Shown here: positions 17,116 to 26,060 of the stretch, one piece after another
Layout of the letters: the number at the start of each line of letters is the position of its first letter
Position numbering within the stretch: the stretch's first letter is position 1
Source of the DNA: Thermohalobaculum sp039028795
GTDB lineage: Bacteria; Pseudomonadota; Alphaproteobacteria; Rhodobacterales; Rhodobacteraceae
NCBI GenBank assembly: GCA_039028795.1
Contig: JBCCHJ010000013.1
Span: 41,450-105,449 of the forward strand
Direction: 5' to 3'
DNA length: 64,000 bases
Notes under the pieces: model-generated
What the model was told of the DNA's origin: nothing
Databases searched by the model: none
The model's input: the letters and a program-made list of their open reading frames with translations, nothing else
Translations under genes and position numbers: made by a program

Positions 17116-17147
17116 ATTCTCCCGCGACCGAATCCTGGCGGGAGAAT
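17116..17147 (+). promoter_or_regulatory. Ribosome-site-masking inverted repeat
   Basis: Perfect 10-bp arms, ATTCTCCCGC (17116-17125) and GCGGGAGAAT (17138-17147), flank a 12-nt loop. The right arm contains the Shine-Dalgarno sequence GGGAG for the ATG at 17151. In RNA the hairpin would block initiation of the dehalogenase gene. Confidence 0.55.
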
Positions 17148-17150
17148 CTG

Positions 17151-17846
17151 ATGCCCATTACAACTTGCGTCTTTGATGCGTATGGCACCCTGTTCGACGT
17201 GGCTGCCGCTGCGCGCGAGGCCGCGGCCGAACCCGGGCGCGAGGCCTTCGCCGAACATTGGCCCGCCATCGCCAAGACCTGGCGGCTGAAGCAGCTGCAA
17301 TACACCTGGCTGCGGGCGACGGCGGGTGTGCATCAGGACTTCTGGACCGTCACGCAGAACGGCCTGGACTACGCCATGGAGGAGATCGGCCTGAACGACC
17401 CAGACCTGCGCGCCCGATTACTGCAATTGTATTGGGAGCTTTCGGCATACCCTGAAGTCCCCCAAATGCTCTCAGATCTAAAGGCTCAGGGCATGAACAC
17501 GGCAATCCTGTCCAACGGTACGCCGGATATGTTGGAGGGCGCAGTCAGCGCAGCTGGGATTGGCGACGTCTTGGATGCGTGCTTGTCCGTACAATCTCTG
17601 GGCGTCTTCAAACCCAATCGCGCAGTTTATGGCCTGGTGAATGAGTACTTTGGCTGCGCATCGAACGAGGTATTGTTCATGTCGTCCAATTGTTGGGATG
17701 CCTGTGCCGCCGCAGGATACGGGTTCACCGCCGTCTGGGCTAACCGGGCCGGTGAGCCGATGGATCGCCTGCCTTGGACGCCAGACCACGTGGTCAGCGA
17801 CCTGACCGGCATCACCGCCTTGGCCCAAGGGTCCTCAGCAGGATGA
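17151..17846 (+). CDS. Haloacid dehalogenase, type II
   Basis: This is a HAD-superfamily hydrolase of 231 residues that matches L-2-haloacid dehalogenases. The nucleophile Asp9 is in VFDAYGTLFD, a substrate-side helix has WRLKQLQYTWL, Thr/Ser-Asn is in LSNGTP, Lys is in GVFKP, and the final acid motif is SSNCWD. The enzyme would displace halide from 2-haloacids, giving the D-hydroxy acid. Its end overlaps the next start (ATGA), coupling it to the dehydratase. A general HAD phosphatase is less likely, given the DAYGTLFD and SSN motifs. Confidence 0.9.
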   Translation: MPITTCVFDAYGTLFDVAAAAREAAAEPGREAFAEHWPAIAKTWRLKQLQYTWLRATAGVHQDFWTVTQNGLDYAMEEIGLNDPDLRARLLQLYWELSAYPEVPQMLSDLKAQGMNTAILSNGTPDMLEGAVSAAGIGDVLDACLSVQSLGVFKPNRAVYGLVNEYFGCASNEVLFMSSNCWDACAAAGYGFTAVWANRAGEPMDRLPWTPDHVVSDLTGITALAQGSSAG

Positions 17847-18835
17847 GTGAGGCTATCTCGATCGCCGACATCCTGGCTGCCCAGGCGCGGCTGGAGGGCG
17901 TTGCTCGCGTCACGCCGATGCTGGAAAGCCCGTTCCTGAACGAACTGGCGGGACGCAGGGTGTTGATAAAAGCTGAATGCCTACAACGCACGGGCTCTTT
18001 CAAATTTCGGGGTGGCTGGTCCGCCGTTTCGGCCTTGACCGATGATGCCCGCAAGGCGGGTGTGATCGCATATTCATCCGGCAACCATGCCCAGGGTGTG
18101 GCCCATGCCGCGGAGCTGCACGGTGTCCCCGCTGTGATCGTGATGCCGAACGATGCGCCTGCACTAAAGCTCGCCAACACACGGGATCATGGCGCCGAAG
18201 TTGTACTCTATGACCGGCCCGGCGGCGAAAGCCGCGAAGATGTGGGACAAGCCTTGGCGGCCCAACGTGGTCTGACGCTGATCAAGCCTTATGATGAGCC
18301 CATGGTGATTGCAGGCCAAGGCACTTGCGGATTGGAGATCGCCGATCAAGCCCGCGAAATGGGCGTGGAAGAGGCAGACGTGTTGGTCTGCTGCGGTGGG
18401 GGTGGCCTGACCTCAGGCATTGCGCTGGCGTTGGAATCCGAGGCCCCGGGCCTTCGGGTGCGCCCGGTCGAACCAGCAAAATCAGACGATGTGAAACGGT
18501 CTTTGGAAGCTGGGTCCAGACAATCCAATGAAGGGCCCATTACCTCGATTTGCGATGCCATCGTCACACCGTCTCCAGGAGAGTTGACGTTCCCGATCCT
18601 CCACCGGCTGTGTGGCCCCGGGCTGGCTGTCGCCGATGAAGAAGCGCTGATGGCCGTGGCGCAGATTTTCCTGCGCCTGAAGGTCGTGGCCGAACCCGGC
18701 GGTGCAGTTGCTGTGGCCGCGGCGCTGTTCCACAAAGACAACGTCGAGGGTGATACTGTGATCTGCACGATCTCTGGTGGCAACACCGACCCTGCCATGT
18801 TCGCACGCGCATTGGCCACTTTGGAGAGCAACTGA
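17843..18835 (+). CDS. PLP-dependent threonine/serine dehydratase family
   Basis: This is a fold-type II PLP enzyme of 330 residues. The cofactor Lys54 is in GSFKFRGG, the phosphate loop is CCGGGGLTSG, and SSGNHAQG is the substrate loop. It should deaminate a hydroxy-amino acid (threonine, serine or 3-hydroxyaspartate type) to the 2-oxo acid. It lacks the C-terminal ACT domain of biosynthetic IlvA, so it is probably catabolic and not feedback-inhibited. It overlaps the dehalogenase by 4 nt and the next gene by 1 nt. Confidence 0.9.
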   Translation: MSEAISIADILAAQARLEGVARVTPMLESPFLNELAGRRVLIKAECLQRTGSFKFRGGWSAVSALTDDARKAGVIAYSSGNHAQGVAHAAELHGVPAVIVMPNDAPALKLANTRDHGAEVVLYDRPGGESREDVGQALAAQRGLTLIKPYDEPMVIAGQGTCGLEIADQAREMGVEEADVLVCCGGGGLTSGIALALESEAPGLRVRPVEPAKSDDVKRSLEAGSRQSNEGPITSICDAIVTPSPGELTFPILHRLCGPGLAVADEEALMAVAQIFLRLKVVAEPGGAVAVAAALFHKDNVEGDTVICTISGGNTDPAMFARALATLESN

Positions 18836-20031
18836 TGGGTTTCACCATCGCCACCTTCAACGTCAAAAACCTAATCGGGCCAGATAAGGTCTACTATCCA
18901 TTCGAGTATTTGACCCCTGAAGCCTATGCCTGGAAAACGGATTGGCTGTCAGATCAACTCTTGCAGATGGACGCCGATGTTGTCGGATTTCAAGAGATCT
19001 TCGAAGAACACGCTTTGGTCGATGTGATCCAGGACTGCGATGAAAAGGGTCGCGAGATCAACGAGATGTCGCAGCCTGGCCCGAAGAAGAAATACCGAAA
19101 GCGGGCGATCTACCGGAACTTGAAATACACCGAGTACGGGCCCGAGTTGTCCCTGGCTTATGCGCCAAACATGCATAGCCAGGAAGAGGATGGGAAAAGG
19201 AGGCCTGGAGTGGCGATCCTGTCCCGCCATCCGATCCTTGAAAGTCAGGTGGTGCAGGATCTGACCGACGACCCGATCCGCACAGAGTTCGCGCAACTCG
19301 GCGGCGGCAAGGCGGGCGATTGGCAACTCAACGCGTTGTCCCGTCCGATCCTGCGGGCGGTTGTGAAAGTTCGGGACCACGAGATTGCAGTTCTGAACAC
19401 CCATCTGAAGTCTAAGCTGGGCGAATTACACGCCGACGACGATGGAACGCGCCCAGGTGAAGATCTGCTGGATTACAACCCGATGGCCAGGGCCATGGGT
19501 TCGATGCGGTCGACTCTGCGCCGAATGGGCGAGGCCCTGGTGTTGCGCCGGTTGATCCTGGCGGATCTGGACGCGGGACGCCCGGTTATCGTGCTGGGCG
19601 ATATGAACGACTCGGTGAACTCCGTGTCCTCTGAAATCATCAGCGGGGAACGTCCCTTCAAAAATTATTCCTGGATGCGCCGCCATGATGCTCGGCATGA
19701 AAATGACAGGTACTCGGATGAAGAGAACGAGACCATTCAGGCCAGTGTCAGCAGCAACATGCTGGAAAGCGCCGAGCGTCTGTTCGTGCAGCGTGCCCAA
19801 CGTGATATGGTCTACACGGCAGCTTTCAACGGGGTCTACGAGAGCATCGACCTGATCTTGCTGTCCCGCCATTTCCAGGAAGGGCATCCCGATCAGATCG
19901 GACGGCTGGAGTACCTGCAATGCCTCAACGATCACCTGACTGACGGATCGTTCGAAGAGGCCCCCTATAACAAGCTTGCCTCGGACCATGGGCAGTTGGT
20001 CGCGACAATCAGTTGGGTAAAACCTGGCTAA
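18835..20031 (+). CDS. Endonuclease/exonuclease/phosphatase-family protein
   Basis: This 398-residue protein has the DNase I-like metal-phosphoesterase fold: FNVKNL near the N-terminus, the catalytic Glu in VGFQEIFEEH, NTHLKS, LGDMNDS and the final SDHGQL. No signal peptide is evident. Its ATG uses the last base of the dehydratase stop (TGATG). The substrate could be nucleic acid or a phosphodiester; nothing nearby decides it. Confidence 0.88.
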   Translation: MGFTIATFNVKNLIGPDKVYYPFEYLTPEAYAWKTDWLSDQLLQMDADVVGFQEIFEEHALVDVIQDCDEKGREINEMSQPGPKKKYRKRAIYRNLKYTEYGPELSLAYAPNMHSQEEDGKRRPGVAILSRHPILESQVVQDLTDDPIRTEFAQLGGGKAGDWQLNALSRPILRAVVKVRDHEIAVLNTHLKSKLGELHADDDGTRPGEDLLDYNPMARAMGSMRSTLRRMGEALVLRRLILADLDAGRPVIVLGDMNDSVNSVSSEIISGERPFKNYSWMRRHDARHENDRYSDEENETIQASVSSNMLESAERLFVQRAQRDMVYTAAFNGVYESIDLILLSRHFQEGHPDQIGRLEYLQCLNDHLTDGSFEEAPYNKLASDHGQLVATISWVKPG

Positions 20032-20465
20032 CTCGTCGCTTCGTCCTTTACCGGCCCGTGGAAGATCATCTTCCAGGCACCGTCTTCTTGATGAAAGACG
20101 TTGATCATTGGGATTGTGCCCGGGTTCAATTGTTCCAGACATCGCACCAGGGCCTTGCCATCGGCGAATTCGACACTTTGGACATCGCAATGGATGTTCG
20201 GCGGGTACTGCATGAGGTTCCACCATGTGTTCATCACATGAATTCGACCCTCGGCCGCCCAGCCCGAAGGATGCACGACCGATATTGGTTCTTGGTGACC
20301 CCACACAATCTCCATTCCAGGTCGGTCGGCTTCTCGAAATGCGCGGTAGAATTCCGTGTTGACCGCGAGCACGGCCTCTCGATCACCCAGGCTTTGCGCA
20401 GGCGCGACCGCCGGTAGAAGCAGTGTCAACGCAAGGAAGATTCTTACAAAGACTTGAGCCAGCAT
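20028..20465 (-). CDS. Exported NTF2-like (SnoaL-type) protein
   Basis: This 145-residue protein has a signal peptide (ends VAPAQS) and an NTF2-like cone fold pattern: VLAVNTEFYRAFREAD, IWGHQEPISVVHPSG, then beta strands ending WKMIFHGPV. Such proteins bind small ligands or act as accessory domains; no catalytic set can be assigned. Its 3' end overlaps the convergent endonuclease gene by 4 nt. Confidence 0.75.
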   Translation of the reverse strand: MLAQVFVRIFLALTLLLPAVAPAQSLGDREAVLAVNTEFYRAFREADRPGMEIVWGHQEPISVVHPSGWAAEGRIHVMNTWWNLMQYPPNIHCDVQSVEFADGKALVRCLEQLNPGTIPMINVFHQEDGAWKMIFHGPVKDEATS

Positions 20466-20643
20466 CCCGGACCTCCATCACATCAAAGCGTCTCAATGAC
20501 TGAACGGTTACGCAACACTGGGCTCTGCACGATTTCGCGATCCGGATTGGCGGAAAGGTAACAAGCCGCCAGTCGAAACGATTTGCTATGGCTCCCTTGC
20601 TGCGCCAAGCTCTGCAGGAAGCTAGCCAAATGTAAGCCAGATC

Positions 20644-22677
20644 ATGTCGAACGACCCCTTGCTGCAACCCTATCAGCTGAAACATCTGACGCTGAAGAAC
20701 CGCATCATGTCCACAGCGCACGAGCCTTCATACTCTGAAGATGGAATGCCAAAAGACCGCTACCGGCTCTACCACCTGGAGAAAGCCAAAGGGGGCATCG
20801 CCATGACCATGACGGCGGGTTCGGCCATCGTGGCCGAGGACAGCCCCGCCGCGTTCGGCAACCTTCAGGCCTATAAAGACGAAATTGTGCCATGGCTAAA
20901 GCGGCTGACCGATGACTGCCACGAAGAAGGCTGCGCAGTCATGATCCAGCTGACCCATTTGGGCCGACGAACGAACTGGAACAAAGCGGATTGGCTGCCG
21001 GTTGTGTCGGCCTCGCGGGTCCGCGAACCTGCACATAGGGCCTTCCCGAAAGAAGCTGAAGACTGGGACATCGCCCGCGTCGTATCCCGTTATGCTGATG
21101 CGGCGGAGCGCATGGCTGCGGCCGGGTTGGATGGTATCGAGCTGGAATGCTATGGCCATATAATCGACGGCTTTTGGTCGCCGATCACTAATACCCGTAA
21201 TGATGAGTATGGCGGATCATTGGACAACCGGTTGCGGTTTTCGCGTGAGATCCTAACGGCAATCCGCGACCGCGTGGGGCCCGACTTCATCGTTGGTCTA
21301 CGTATGGTGGCCAATGAAAATCAGCCTGGTGGGATCGATGCCGCCGAGGGCTTAGAGATAGCCCGGCACATGGTTGCGACAGGCCACATAGACTTTCTGA
21401 ACATCATCAAGGGCATGGTCGACAGTGACAATCACCTGATCGACGTGATCCCGGTGCAGGGCATGCGGTCATCGCCCATGCTGGACTTCGCCGGCAACGT
21501 CCGCGCCCAAACCAAGTTTCCGGTCTTCAACGCCGCTAAGATCTCTGATGTTGCCACCGCCCGCCATGCCATCGAAAGCGGTAAGCTGGACATGGTGGGG
21601 ATGACGCGGGCCCATATCGCCGACCCGCATATCGTCCGTAAGATCATTGAACATCGCGAGGACACGATCCGCCCCTGCGTTGGCGCCACCTATTGCCTAG
21701 GCCGGATCTACGAGGGCGGCGCAGCTTTGTGCATCCACAACGCCGCGACAGGGCGCGAGGCATTCATGCCTCATGCGGTTGCCAAGGCCCAGGATCGTAA
21801 GAAGATCGTCGTGGTCGGTGCGGGGCCTGGGGGTTTGGAAGCGGCCCGCGTCGCCGCCGAACGCGGCCACGAAGTGGTGATATTCGAAGCCCAGGATCAG
21901 CCCGGCGGCCAAGTCCGGCTGATCACCCGCACCAGACGGCGATCCGACATGATCGGCATCATCGACTGGCGGATCGCGGAACTCGAGCGGCTCGGCGTGG
22001 ACATCCGGTACAACAGCTACGCTGATAAAGAGGACGTGCTGGCCGAAGACCCCGATATTGTGGTCATCGCCACGGGCGGCATTCCGGACACCGAGATTTG
22101 CGAGGGCGCGGACTTGGCGGTCTCGACCTGGGAAATTCTGTCCGGCGACGTCAAACCTGGTGGCGACGTGCTGGTCTTTGACGATCACGGCATGGCCCAG
22201 GGTTTGCAAGCGGTCGAGGTTTTGTCCACAGCGGGCGCAAGGGTTGAGGCCGTGACGCCTGAGCGGTCCCTGGGTGTGGATGTTGACGGCATGAATCACG
22301 CAGCTTTCCAACGGATCTTCGCCGAAAATGACGTGCGCATCACCGTCAGCACAAAACTCCAATCCGTGGCGCGGCAGGGCAACCGGCTGCTGGCGACTCT
22401 TGGTACTGATTTCGCTGACCGCACCTGGTCCCGCGAAGTCGATCAAGTTGTCATCGAACACGCCACCCTGCCCGCGGAGGAACTTTACTTTGATCTTAAG
22501 CCACTTTCCCAAAACTTCGGAGAAGTGGACCAGCGTGCGCTGATCGATGGCACGCCGCAAACTATAGCCAGCAACCCTGATGGAACGTTCCAACTGTTCC
22601 GCATTGGCGACGCCGTGGCCAGCCGCAACATCCACGCAGCGATCTATGACGGGCTGCGTTATGCGAAGGACTTCTGA
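20644..22677 (+). CDS. OYE-type NADH:flavin oxidoreductase, N-methylproline demethylase-like
   Basis: This is a 677-residue flavoenzyme of the trimethylamine-dehydrogenase/2,4-dienoyl-CoA-reductase type. It has an N-terminal FMN TIM barrel (about 1-345, with HGxxxDGF-like YGHIIDGFWSP), then a cysteine cluster (C345, C351, C363) and an FAD/NAD(P)-type region starting VVVGAGPGGLEAARVA (about 385). One of the four iron-sulfur cysteines of the family is Ala here (position 348). The overall pattern recalls enzymes annotated as N-methylproline demethylase in stachydrine breakdown, but that is from memory. A GST-like gene overlaps its stop. Confidence 0.85.
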   Translation: MSNDPLLQPYQLKHLTLKNRIMSTAHEPSYSEDGMPKDRYRLYHLEKAKGGIAMTMTAGSAIVAEDSPAAFGNLQAYKDEIVPWLKRLTDDCHEEGCAVMIQLTHLGRRTNWNKADWLPVVSASRVREPAHRAFPKEAEDWDIARVVSRYADAAERMAAAGLDGIELECYGHIIDGFWSPITNTRNDEYGGSLDNRLRFSREILTAIRDRVGPDFIVGLRMVANENQPGGIDAAEGLEIARHMVATGHIDFLNIIKGMVDSDNHLIDVIPVQGMRSSPMLDFAGNVRAQTKFPVFNAAKISDVATARHAIESGKLDMVGMTRAHIADPHIVRKIIEHREDTIRPCVGATYCLGRIYEGGAALCIHNAATGREAFMPHAVAKAQDRKKIVVVGAGPGGLEAARVAAERGHEVVIFEAQDQPGGQVRLITRTRRRSDMIGIIDWRIAELERLGVDIRYNSYADKEDVLAEDPDIVVIATGGIPDTEICEGADLAVSTWEILSGDVKPGGDVLVFDDHGMAQGLQAVEVLSTAGARVEAVTPERSLGVDVDGMNHAAFQRIFAENDVRITVSTKLQSVARQGNRLLATLGTDFADRTWSREVDQVVIEHATLPAEELYFDLKPLSQNFGEVDQRALIDGTPQTIASNPDGTFQLFRIGDAVASRNIHAAIYDGLRYAKDF

Positions 22678-23699
22678 TGGCTGACGACCGTGTCATCGTG
22701 ATGGGCAGTCCGCCCTCGCCTTATACCCGAAAGATGCTGGCGGTGCTGCGGTATCGGCATATCCCATACAGCTTCATCTCCCGGAAAGATGCGCAAGATC
22801 GAGGACTGCCAGCGGCCCGGGTGCCGCTGTTGCCGACACTGTATTTCCCAGAGAACCCAGAGAGCCCTGTCACTGACACCAGCCCGATCATCCGGCAGTT
22901 GGAGGGTGACCTTCCCGGTCGCTCGATTATCCCGGACGATCCAGTTCTGGCTCTGATCGATATGCTGTTGGAAGACTATGGCGATGAATGGCTGACAAAA
23001 GCGATGTTCCATTACCGCTGGGTGCGTCAGGCGGACATCGACCGGTCGACGACGATGCTGCCACTCTGGTTCGACCGGATCCGGCCGGACACCGAAATCC
23101 ACAAAGCCGGCGAAGCTTTCGCCAAGCGGCAGATCAGCCGCCTGGATGTCGTTGGCTCTAATGCCCAGACCGGTCCGCTGATCGAACAAAGCTATGAGCG
23201 CTTACTCGGCCTATTGGATACGCATCTCACGGATCACCCGTTCCTGTTGGGCAGCCGCCCTGGCGCTGGCGATTTCGCGATCTTCGGGCAATTGACCCAG
23301 CTGGCGGGGTTTGACCCGACGCCAATGGAACTGACTTTCGCCACAGCACCGCGTGTCCATGCATGGATGACGGCGGTAGAGGACCTCACCGGCGTGGAAC
23401 CCAAGGCCTATGATTGGGTCGATGCTGAAGCCCTGCCCGACACATTGATCGCCATCCTTGCCGAAATCGGACGGACCTACGTGCCTGTGATGCTGGCCAA
23501 TGCCCAGGCCGTGGCCGATGACGATCAGACCGTTGACGCAACCGTCAATGGCACGCCCTGGCGGCAACGAACCTTTCCCTATCAGGCGAAATGCGTTCGC
23601 TGGCTGCGCGAGGCATTTGCTCTACTATCCGCAGAAGACCAAGACCGGTTGCAGCCCATATTAACTGGAACCGGTTGTGCTCAGTTGTTCCAACCATAG
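22677..23699 (+). CDS. Glutathione S-transferase-family protein
   Basis: This 340-residue protein begins with a thioredoxin-like GST N-domain (GSPPSPYTRKMLAVLR, then P-x-L near VPLLPTLYF and TDTSPIIRQLE). The helical C-domain includes RPGAGDFAIFGQL. It is about 100 residues longer than a standard GST, so a C-terminal extension is present. Its ATG overlaps the stop of the flavoenzyme gene (TGATG), and the two are likely co-expressed. It may handle an aldehyde or reactive product of that enzyme; this is inference. Confidence 0.8.
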   Translation: MADDRVIVMGSPPSPYTRKMLAVLRYRHIPYSFISRKDAQDRGLPAARVPLLPTLYFPENPESPVTDTSPIIRQLEGDLPGRSIIPDDPVLALIDMLLEDYGDEWLTKAMFHYRWVRQADIDRSTTMLPLWFDRIRPDTEIHKAGEAFAKRQISRLDVVGSNAQTGPLIEQSYERLLGLLDTHLTDHPFLLGSRPGAGDFAIFGQLTQLAGFDPTPMELTFATAPRVHAWMTAVEDLTGVEPKAYDWVDAEALPDTLIAILAEIGRTYVPVMLANAQAVADDDQTVDATVNGTPWRQRTFPYQAKCVRWLREAFALLSAEDQDRLQPILTGTGCAQLFQP

Positions 23700-23701
23700 G
23701 T

Positions 23702-24496
23702 TCAAACCTGCGCCAGAAACCTGTCGATTGCGGCGGCAACCTCGGCACATTTTTCAAGGTCCAAAGCGTCCCTATGCGGCGGGCCAAAGGCGCCGATATC
23801 GTTATCCCAGTACTGGCCCGTGGCGCCCGAGAACTTATCCGATGTCGCCGCATCCACCAGGATCCGCGCGCCAACACCGGCATCCGAGCCTGCCATGCCG
23901 AAACCTTCCTTCACCATCTTGGTCGCCAGAAGCGACCCCGGATTGACGGCTAGGATCGAAGGCCCGTCGGGATGCTTGGCAGCCAGATCACGGGACCACA
24001 TTGTGATGGCCAGCTTACTCTGCGAATAGGCCGACATGGCCTCCAAAGCGCCCTGCCCGGTCATTGCCGATAAGTTCACCGGGGCCTGCGCTGCTGAGGA
24101 GATATTGACCACCCGGCTGTCTTTGCCAAGCAATGACCAAAGACGCTGTGTCAGCAGATAAGGCGCAATGGTGTTGACCACGAAGCGCAGATCCAACCCA
24201 GCACCTGTCACCTCGACGGGTGCACGCAACACACCGGCATTGTTGATCAATGCATCCAGGTGATCATGCTTTTCGGCCACGGCTTCAGCCAGAGCCGCAA
24301 CCTGTGATAAATCAGACAGATCAGCCAGGTAAGTTTCCACGCTGCCACCCTGGGCGGCGACGGCCTTCTGGGCCGCCACCAGTTTCTCAGCATTGCGTCC
24401 ATGCAGCAGAATGGTGTGGCCGTTTGCGGACAAAAGCTCTGCCGCGCCCAAGCCAATGCCATCAGTGGCACCGGTGATCAGAATGGTCTTGGTCAT
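23702..24496 (-). CDS. Short-chain dehydrogenase/reductase
   Basis: This is a canonical SDR of 264 residues: the cofactor motif TGATDGIGLG near the N-terminus, NNAG, Ser in NISSAAQ, and Y-x-x-x-K as YSQSKLAI. GRN after the second strand favours NADP(H). It is convergent with the GST gene (2-nt gap) and is followed upstream by two small dimeric-barrel genes on the same strand. The substrate is unknown. Confidence 0.9.
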   Translation of the reverse strand: MTKTILITGATDGIGLGAAELLSANGHTILLHGRNAEKLVAAQKAVAAQGGSVETYLADLSDLSQVAALAEAVAEKHDHLDALINNAGVLRAPVEVTGAGLDLRFVVNTIAPYLLTQRLWSLLGKDSRVVNISSAAQAPVNLSAMTGQGALEAMSAYSQSKLAITMWSRDLAAKHPDGPSILAVNPGSLLATKMVKEGFGMAGSDAGVGARILVDAATSDKFSGATGQYWDNDIGAFGPPHRDALDLEKCAEVAAAIDRFLAQV

Positions 24497-24519
24497 ATCG
24501 TTCTCCTGCCAGGCCCGCT

Positions 24520-24819
24520 TCAGGCCAAGTCGTCCTTGCCTTCAATCAGATAGTGATGGCTTTCCGACCCTTCCGTGCGGGCTTTCAGATGCTCAGCGTA
24601 GTCAGGGTCATTCATGAAAGCTACGGCGGCCTCTTTCGAAGGCCATTCCAGGATTATCCTCAACGCTGCGTCGCCCTCACCTTCCATCCGTTCGTGGTTT
24701 GCGGTGCGCGCCAAATATCGGCCACCATGCTTGGCAACCAAGGCGTTAGCGGCGGGCAGATACGCGGGGATCCAATCTTCGTTGGATGGGGTCACGGCAA
24801 GAACAGAATAATAAGTCAT
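24520..24819 (-). CDS. DUF1330-family protein
   Basis: This 99-residue protein has a dimeric alpha-beta-barrel pattern: GGRYLARTANHERMEGEG, then IILEWPSKEAAVAFMNDPDY. This is the DUF1330 signature. It is 11 nt from the neighbouring monooxygenase-like gene on the same strand. The function of the family is not known. Confidence 0.85.
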   Translation of the reverse strand: MTYYSVLAVTPSNEDWIPAYLPAANALVAKHGGRYLARTANHERMEGEGDAALRIILEWPSKEAAVAFMNDPDYAEHLKARTEGSESHHYLIEGKDDLA

Positions 24820-24830
24820 GTGCGTTCCTT

Positions 24831-25118
24831 TCAGGCGATCTTGGACATTTCATTCAGGGTGAAGTCGGCGACAGCGCCCTCGGTCGCCGCCATATACGCC
24901 GCCAGATGCGGGGCGTTCATGTGGGTCTGCCACAGCTCGCGGCTTTCCCAATTTTCGTAGAAGATGAAGAAGCCTGCATTTTCGATGTCCAAGTGCAGGT
25001 CGTATTGCAGGCAGCCTTCCTCTGCACGCGTGATCGGGATCAGCTTTTCCAGCTCAGCGCGTACCAAGGCCTCTTTACCCGGGACCGCGGTGATCTGAGC
25101 CAAGATGGTCAACGCCAT
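24831..25118 (-). CDS. Antibiotic biosynthesis monooxygenase (ABM) domain protein
   Basis: This is a 95-residue ferredoxin-like ABM protein: ILAQITAVPGKEA, EEGCLQYDLH, FIFYENWESRELW and HMNAPHLAAY. It resembles YgiN-type quinol monooxygenases. The ATG at 25118 has AGGAGA at good spacing; the longer frame into the regulator's promoter is not used. It is divergent from the HxlR gene, whose product is the likely regulator. Confidence 0.85.
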   Translation of the reverse strand: MALTILAQITAVPGKEALVRAELEKLIPITRAEEGCLQYDLHLDIENAGFFIFYENWESRELWQTHMNAPHLAAYMAATEGAVADFTLNEMSKIA

Positions 25119-25174
25119 TGCGGGTCTCCTCTTTGACAATGCAGTCGAGCCCGCGTATGGCTGTGTACCGCAAA

Positions 25175-25190
25175 GTGCGCAAGTACGCAC
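25175..25190. promoter_or_regulatory. Inverted repeat in the ABM-hxlR intergenic region
   Basis: GTGCG (25175-25179) and CGCAC (25186-25190) form a perfect dyad with a 6-nt spacer in the 94-nt divergent gap. GTAC tetramers stand at 25165, 25183 and 25206. It is a candidate site for the HxlR regulator. Confidence 0.35.
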
Positions 25191-25212
25191 AATTTTGGCT
25201 TATAGGTACAAT

Positions 25213-25575
25213 ATGGATACTGTGACTGAATCTAAGTCGACACCCCGCTTCCCGACCTATGACTGTTCAGCGGGCTGCCCGGTCGAGGCTGCACTGGAGC
25301 AAATCGCAGGCAAGTGGAAGGGGTTGATCATCTATCACCTGATGAACGGTACTCTGCGGTTTAACGAACTGGCGCGCCGTGTCGGCGGCGTGACCCAGCG
25401 CAGCCTGACCAAGCAGCTTCGCGAACTGGAAGAGGACGGGATTGTCCATCGTGAGGTCTATGCCGTCGTGCCGCCCCGGGTGGAATACAGCCTGACCGCG
25501 AAAGGCCAACATCTATACGACGCAATCGAAGCCTTACGGATCTGGGGACTGGCACACCCGAAAACTCCGGGATGA
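25213..25575 (+). CDS. HxlR-family winged-helix regulator
   Basis: This 120-residue DNA-binding protein begins YDCSAGCPVEAALEQIAGKWKGLIIYHL, with two cysteines (C20 and C24 area) that could sense oxidants or electrophiles as in redox HxlR members. The winged helix follows (TQRSLTKQLRELEEDGIVHREVY and the wing VPPRVEYSLTAKG). The start at 25213 gives the normal family length. It is divergent from the ABM/DUF1330/SDR genes, which it probably controls. Confidence 0.9.
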   Translation: MDTVTESKSTPRFPTYDCSAGCPVEAALEQIAGKWKGLIIYHLMNGTLRFNELARRVGGVTQRSLTKQLRELEEDGIVHREVYAVVPPRVEYSLTAKGQHLYDAIEALRIWGLAHPKTPG

Positions 25576-25980
25576 ATACTGGGCATAGGCCCAACGTCGT
25601 CCTGATCTATTTGGACGATTTGAGCTTTGCGGAACTCGACCGCACCGGGTCGGAAATCCTCACACCCAAAATGATGCCTTGGCCAACGGCGGCGCGTTTC
25701 TGACCTCGATGTACAATTGTGCCCGTTGTTGCCCGACCCATGCGTCGCTGTTGACCGGGCTTTACCCACACAATGCGATTGGCCATATGCGCACCAACCT
25801 TGGCACGCCGGCCTATCAGGGATTTCTGCGCAACGTTGCGGCCACCATCGCCGAAGTCCTGCGCGCCGGGTCGGAGATGTCGGCCAACCCAGCCCCCGCC
25901 AGCGCGGCTTCGACCGCTTCGACGGCATCCAGGACGGCGCCACCCATTCTACAGCCGGGATGAACAGCGTCGAAGGTTAA
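25572..25980 (+). pseudogene. Sulfatase, decayed
   Basis: Pieces of an arylsulfatase appear in three reading frames: NVVLIYLDDLSFAEL and SEILTPK (frame of 25572), then ANGGAFLTSMYNCARCCPTH and GLYPHNAIGHM (frame shifted near 25670), then GFDRFDGIQDGATH (shifted again after about 25870, with an internal deletion). The active-site C-x-P-x-R is C-C-P-T-H here, so the key arginine is lost as well. Only about 136 codons of an enzyme of 500 or more residues remain. The start overlaps the HxlR stop (ATGA). Confidence 0.85.
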
Positions 25981-25993
25981 ACCTGTCCGTTTC

Positions 25994-26040
25994 TTCATCT
26001 GGCCACAAATATCCCGAGAGCGCGAGAGCAGCGCTCTCGC
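25994..26040 (+). repeat. Intergenic short element copy 2 with hairpin
   Basis: TTCATCTGGCC and CAAATATCCC (25994-26015) match the element seen at 4465. It is followed by a perfect 8-bp stem GCGAGAGC / GCTCTCGC with a 3-nt loop (26022-26040). It lies between convergent 3' ends and may end transcription both ways. Confidence 0.55.
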
Positions 26041-26060
26041 ATTGGCCCGACGGGCCAAAT

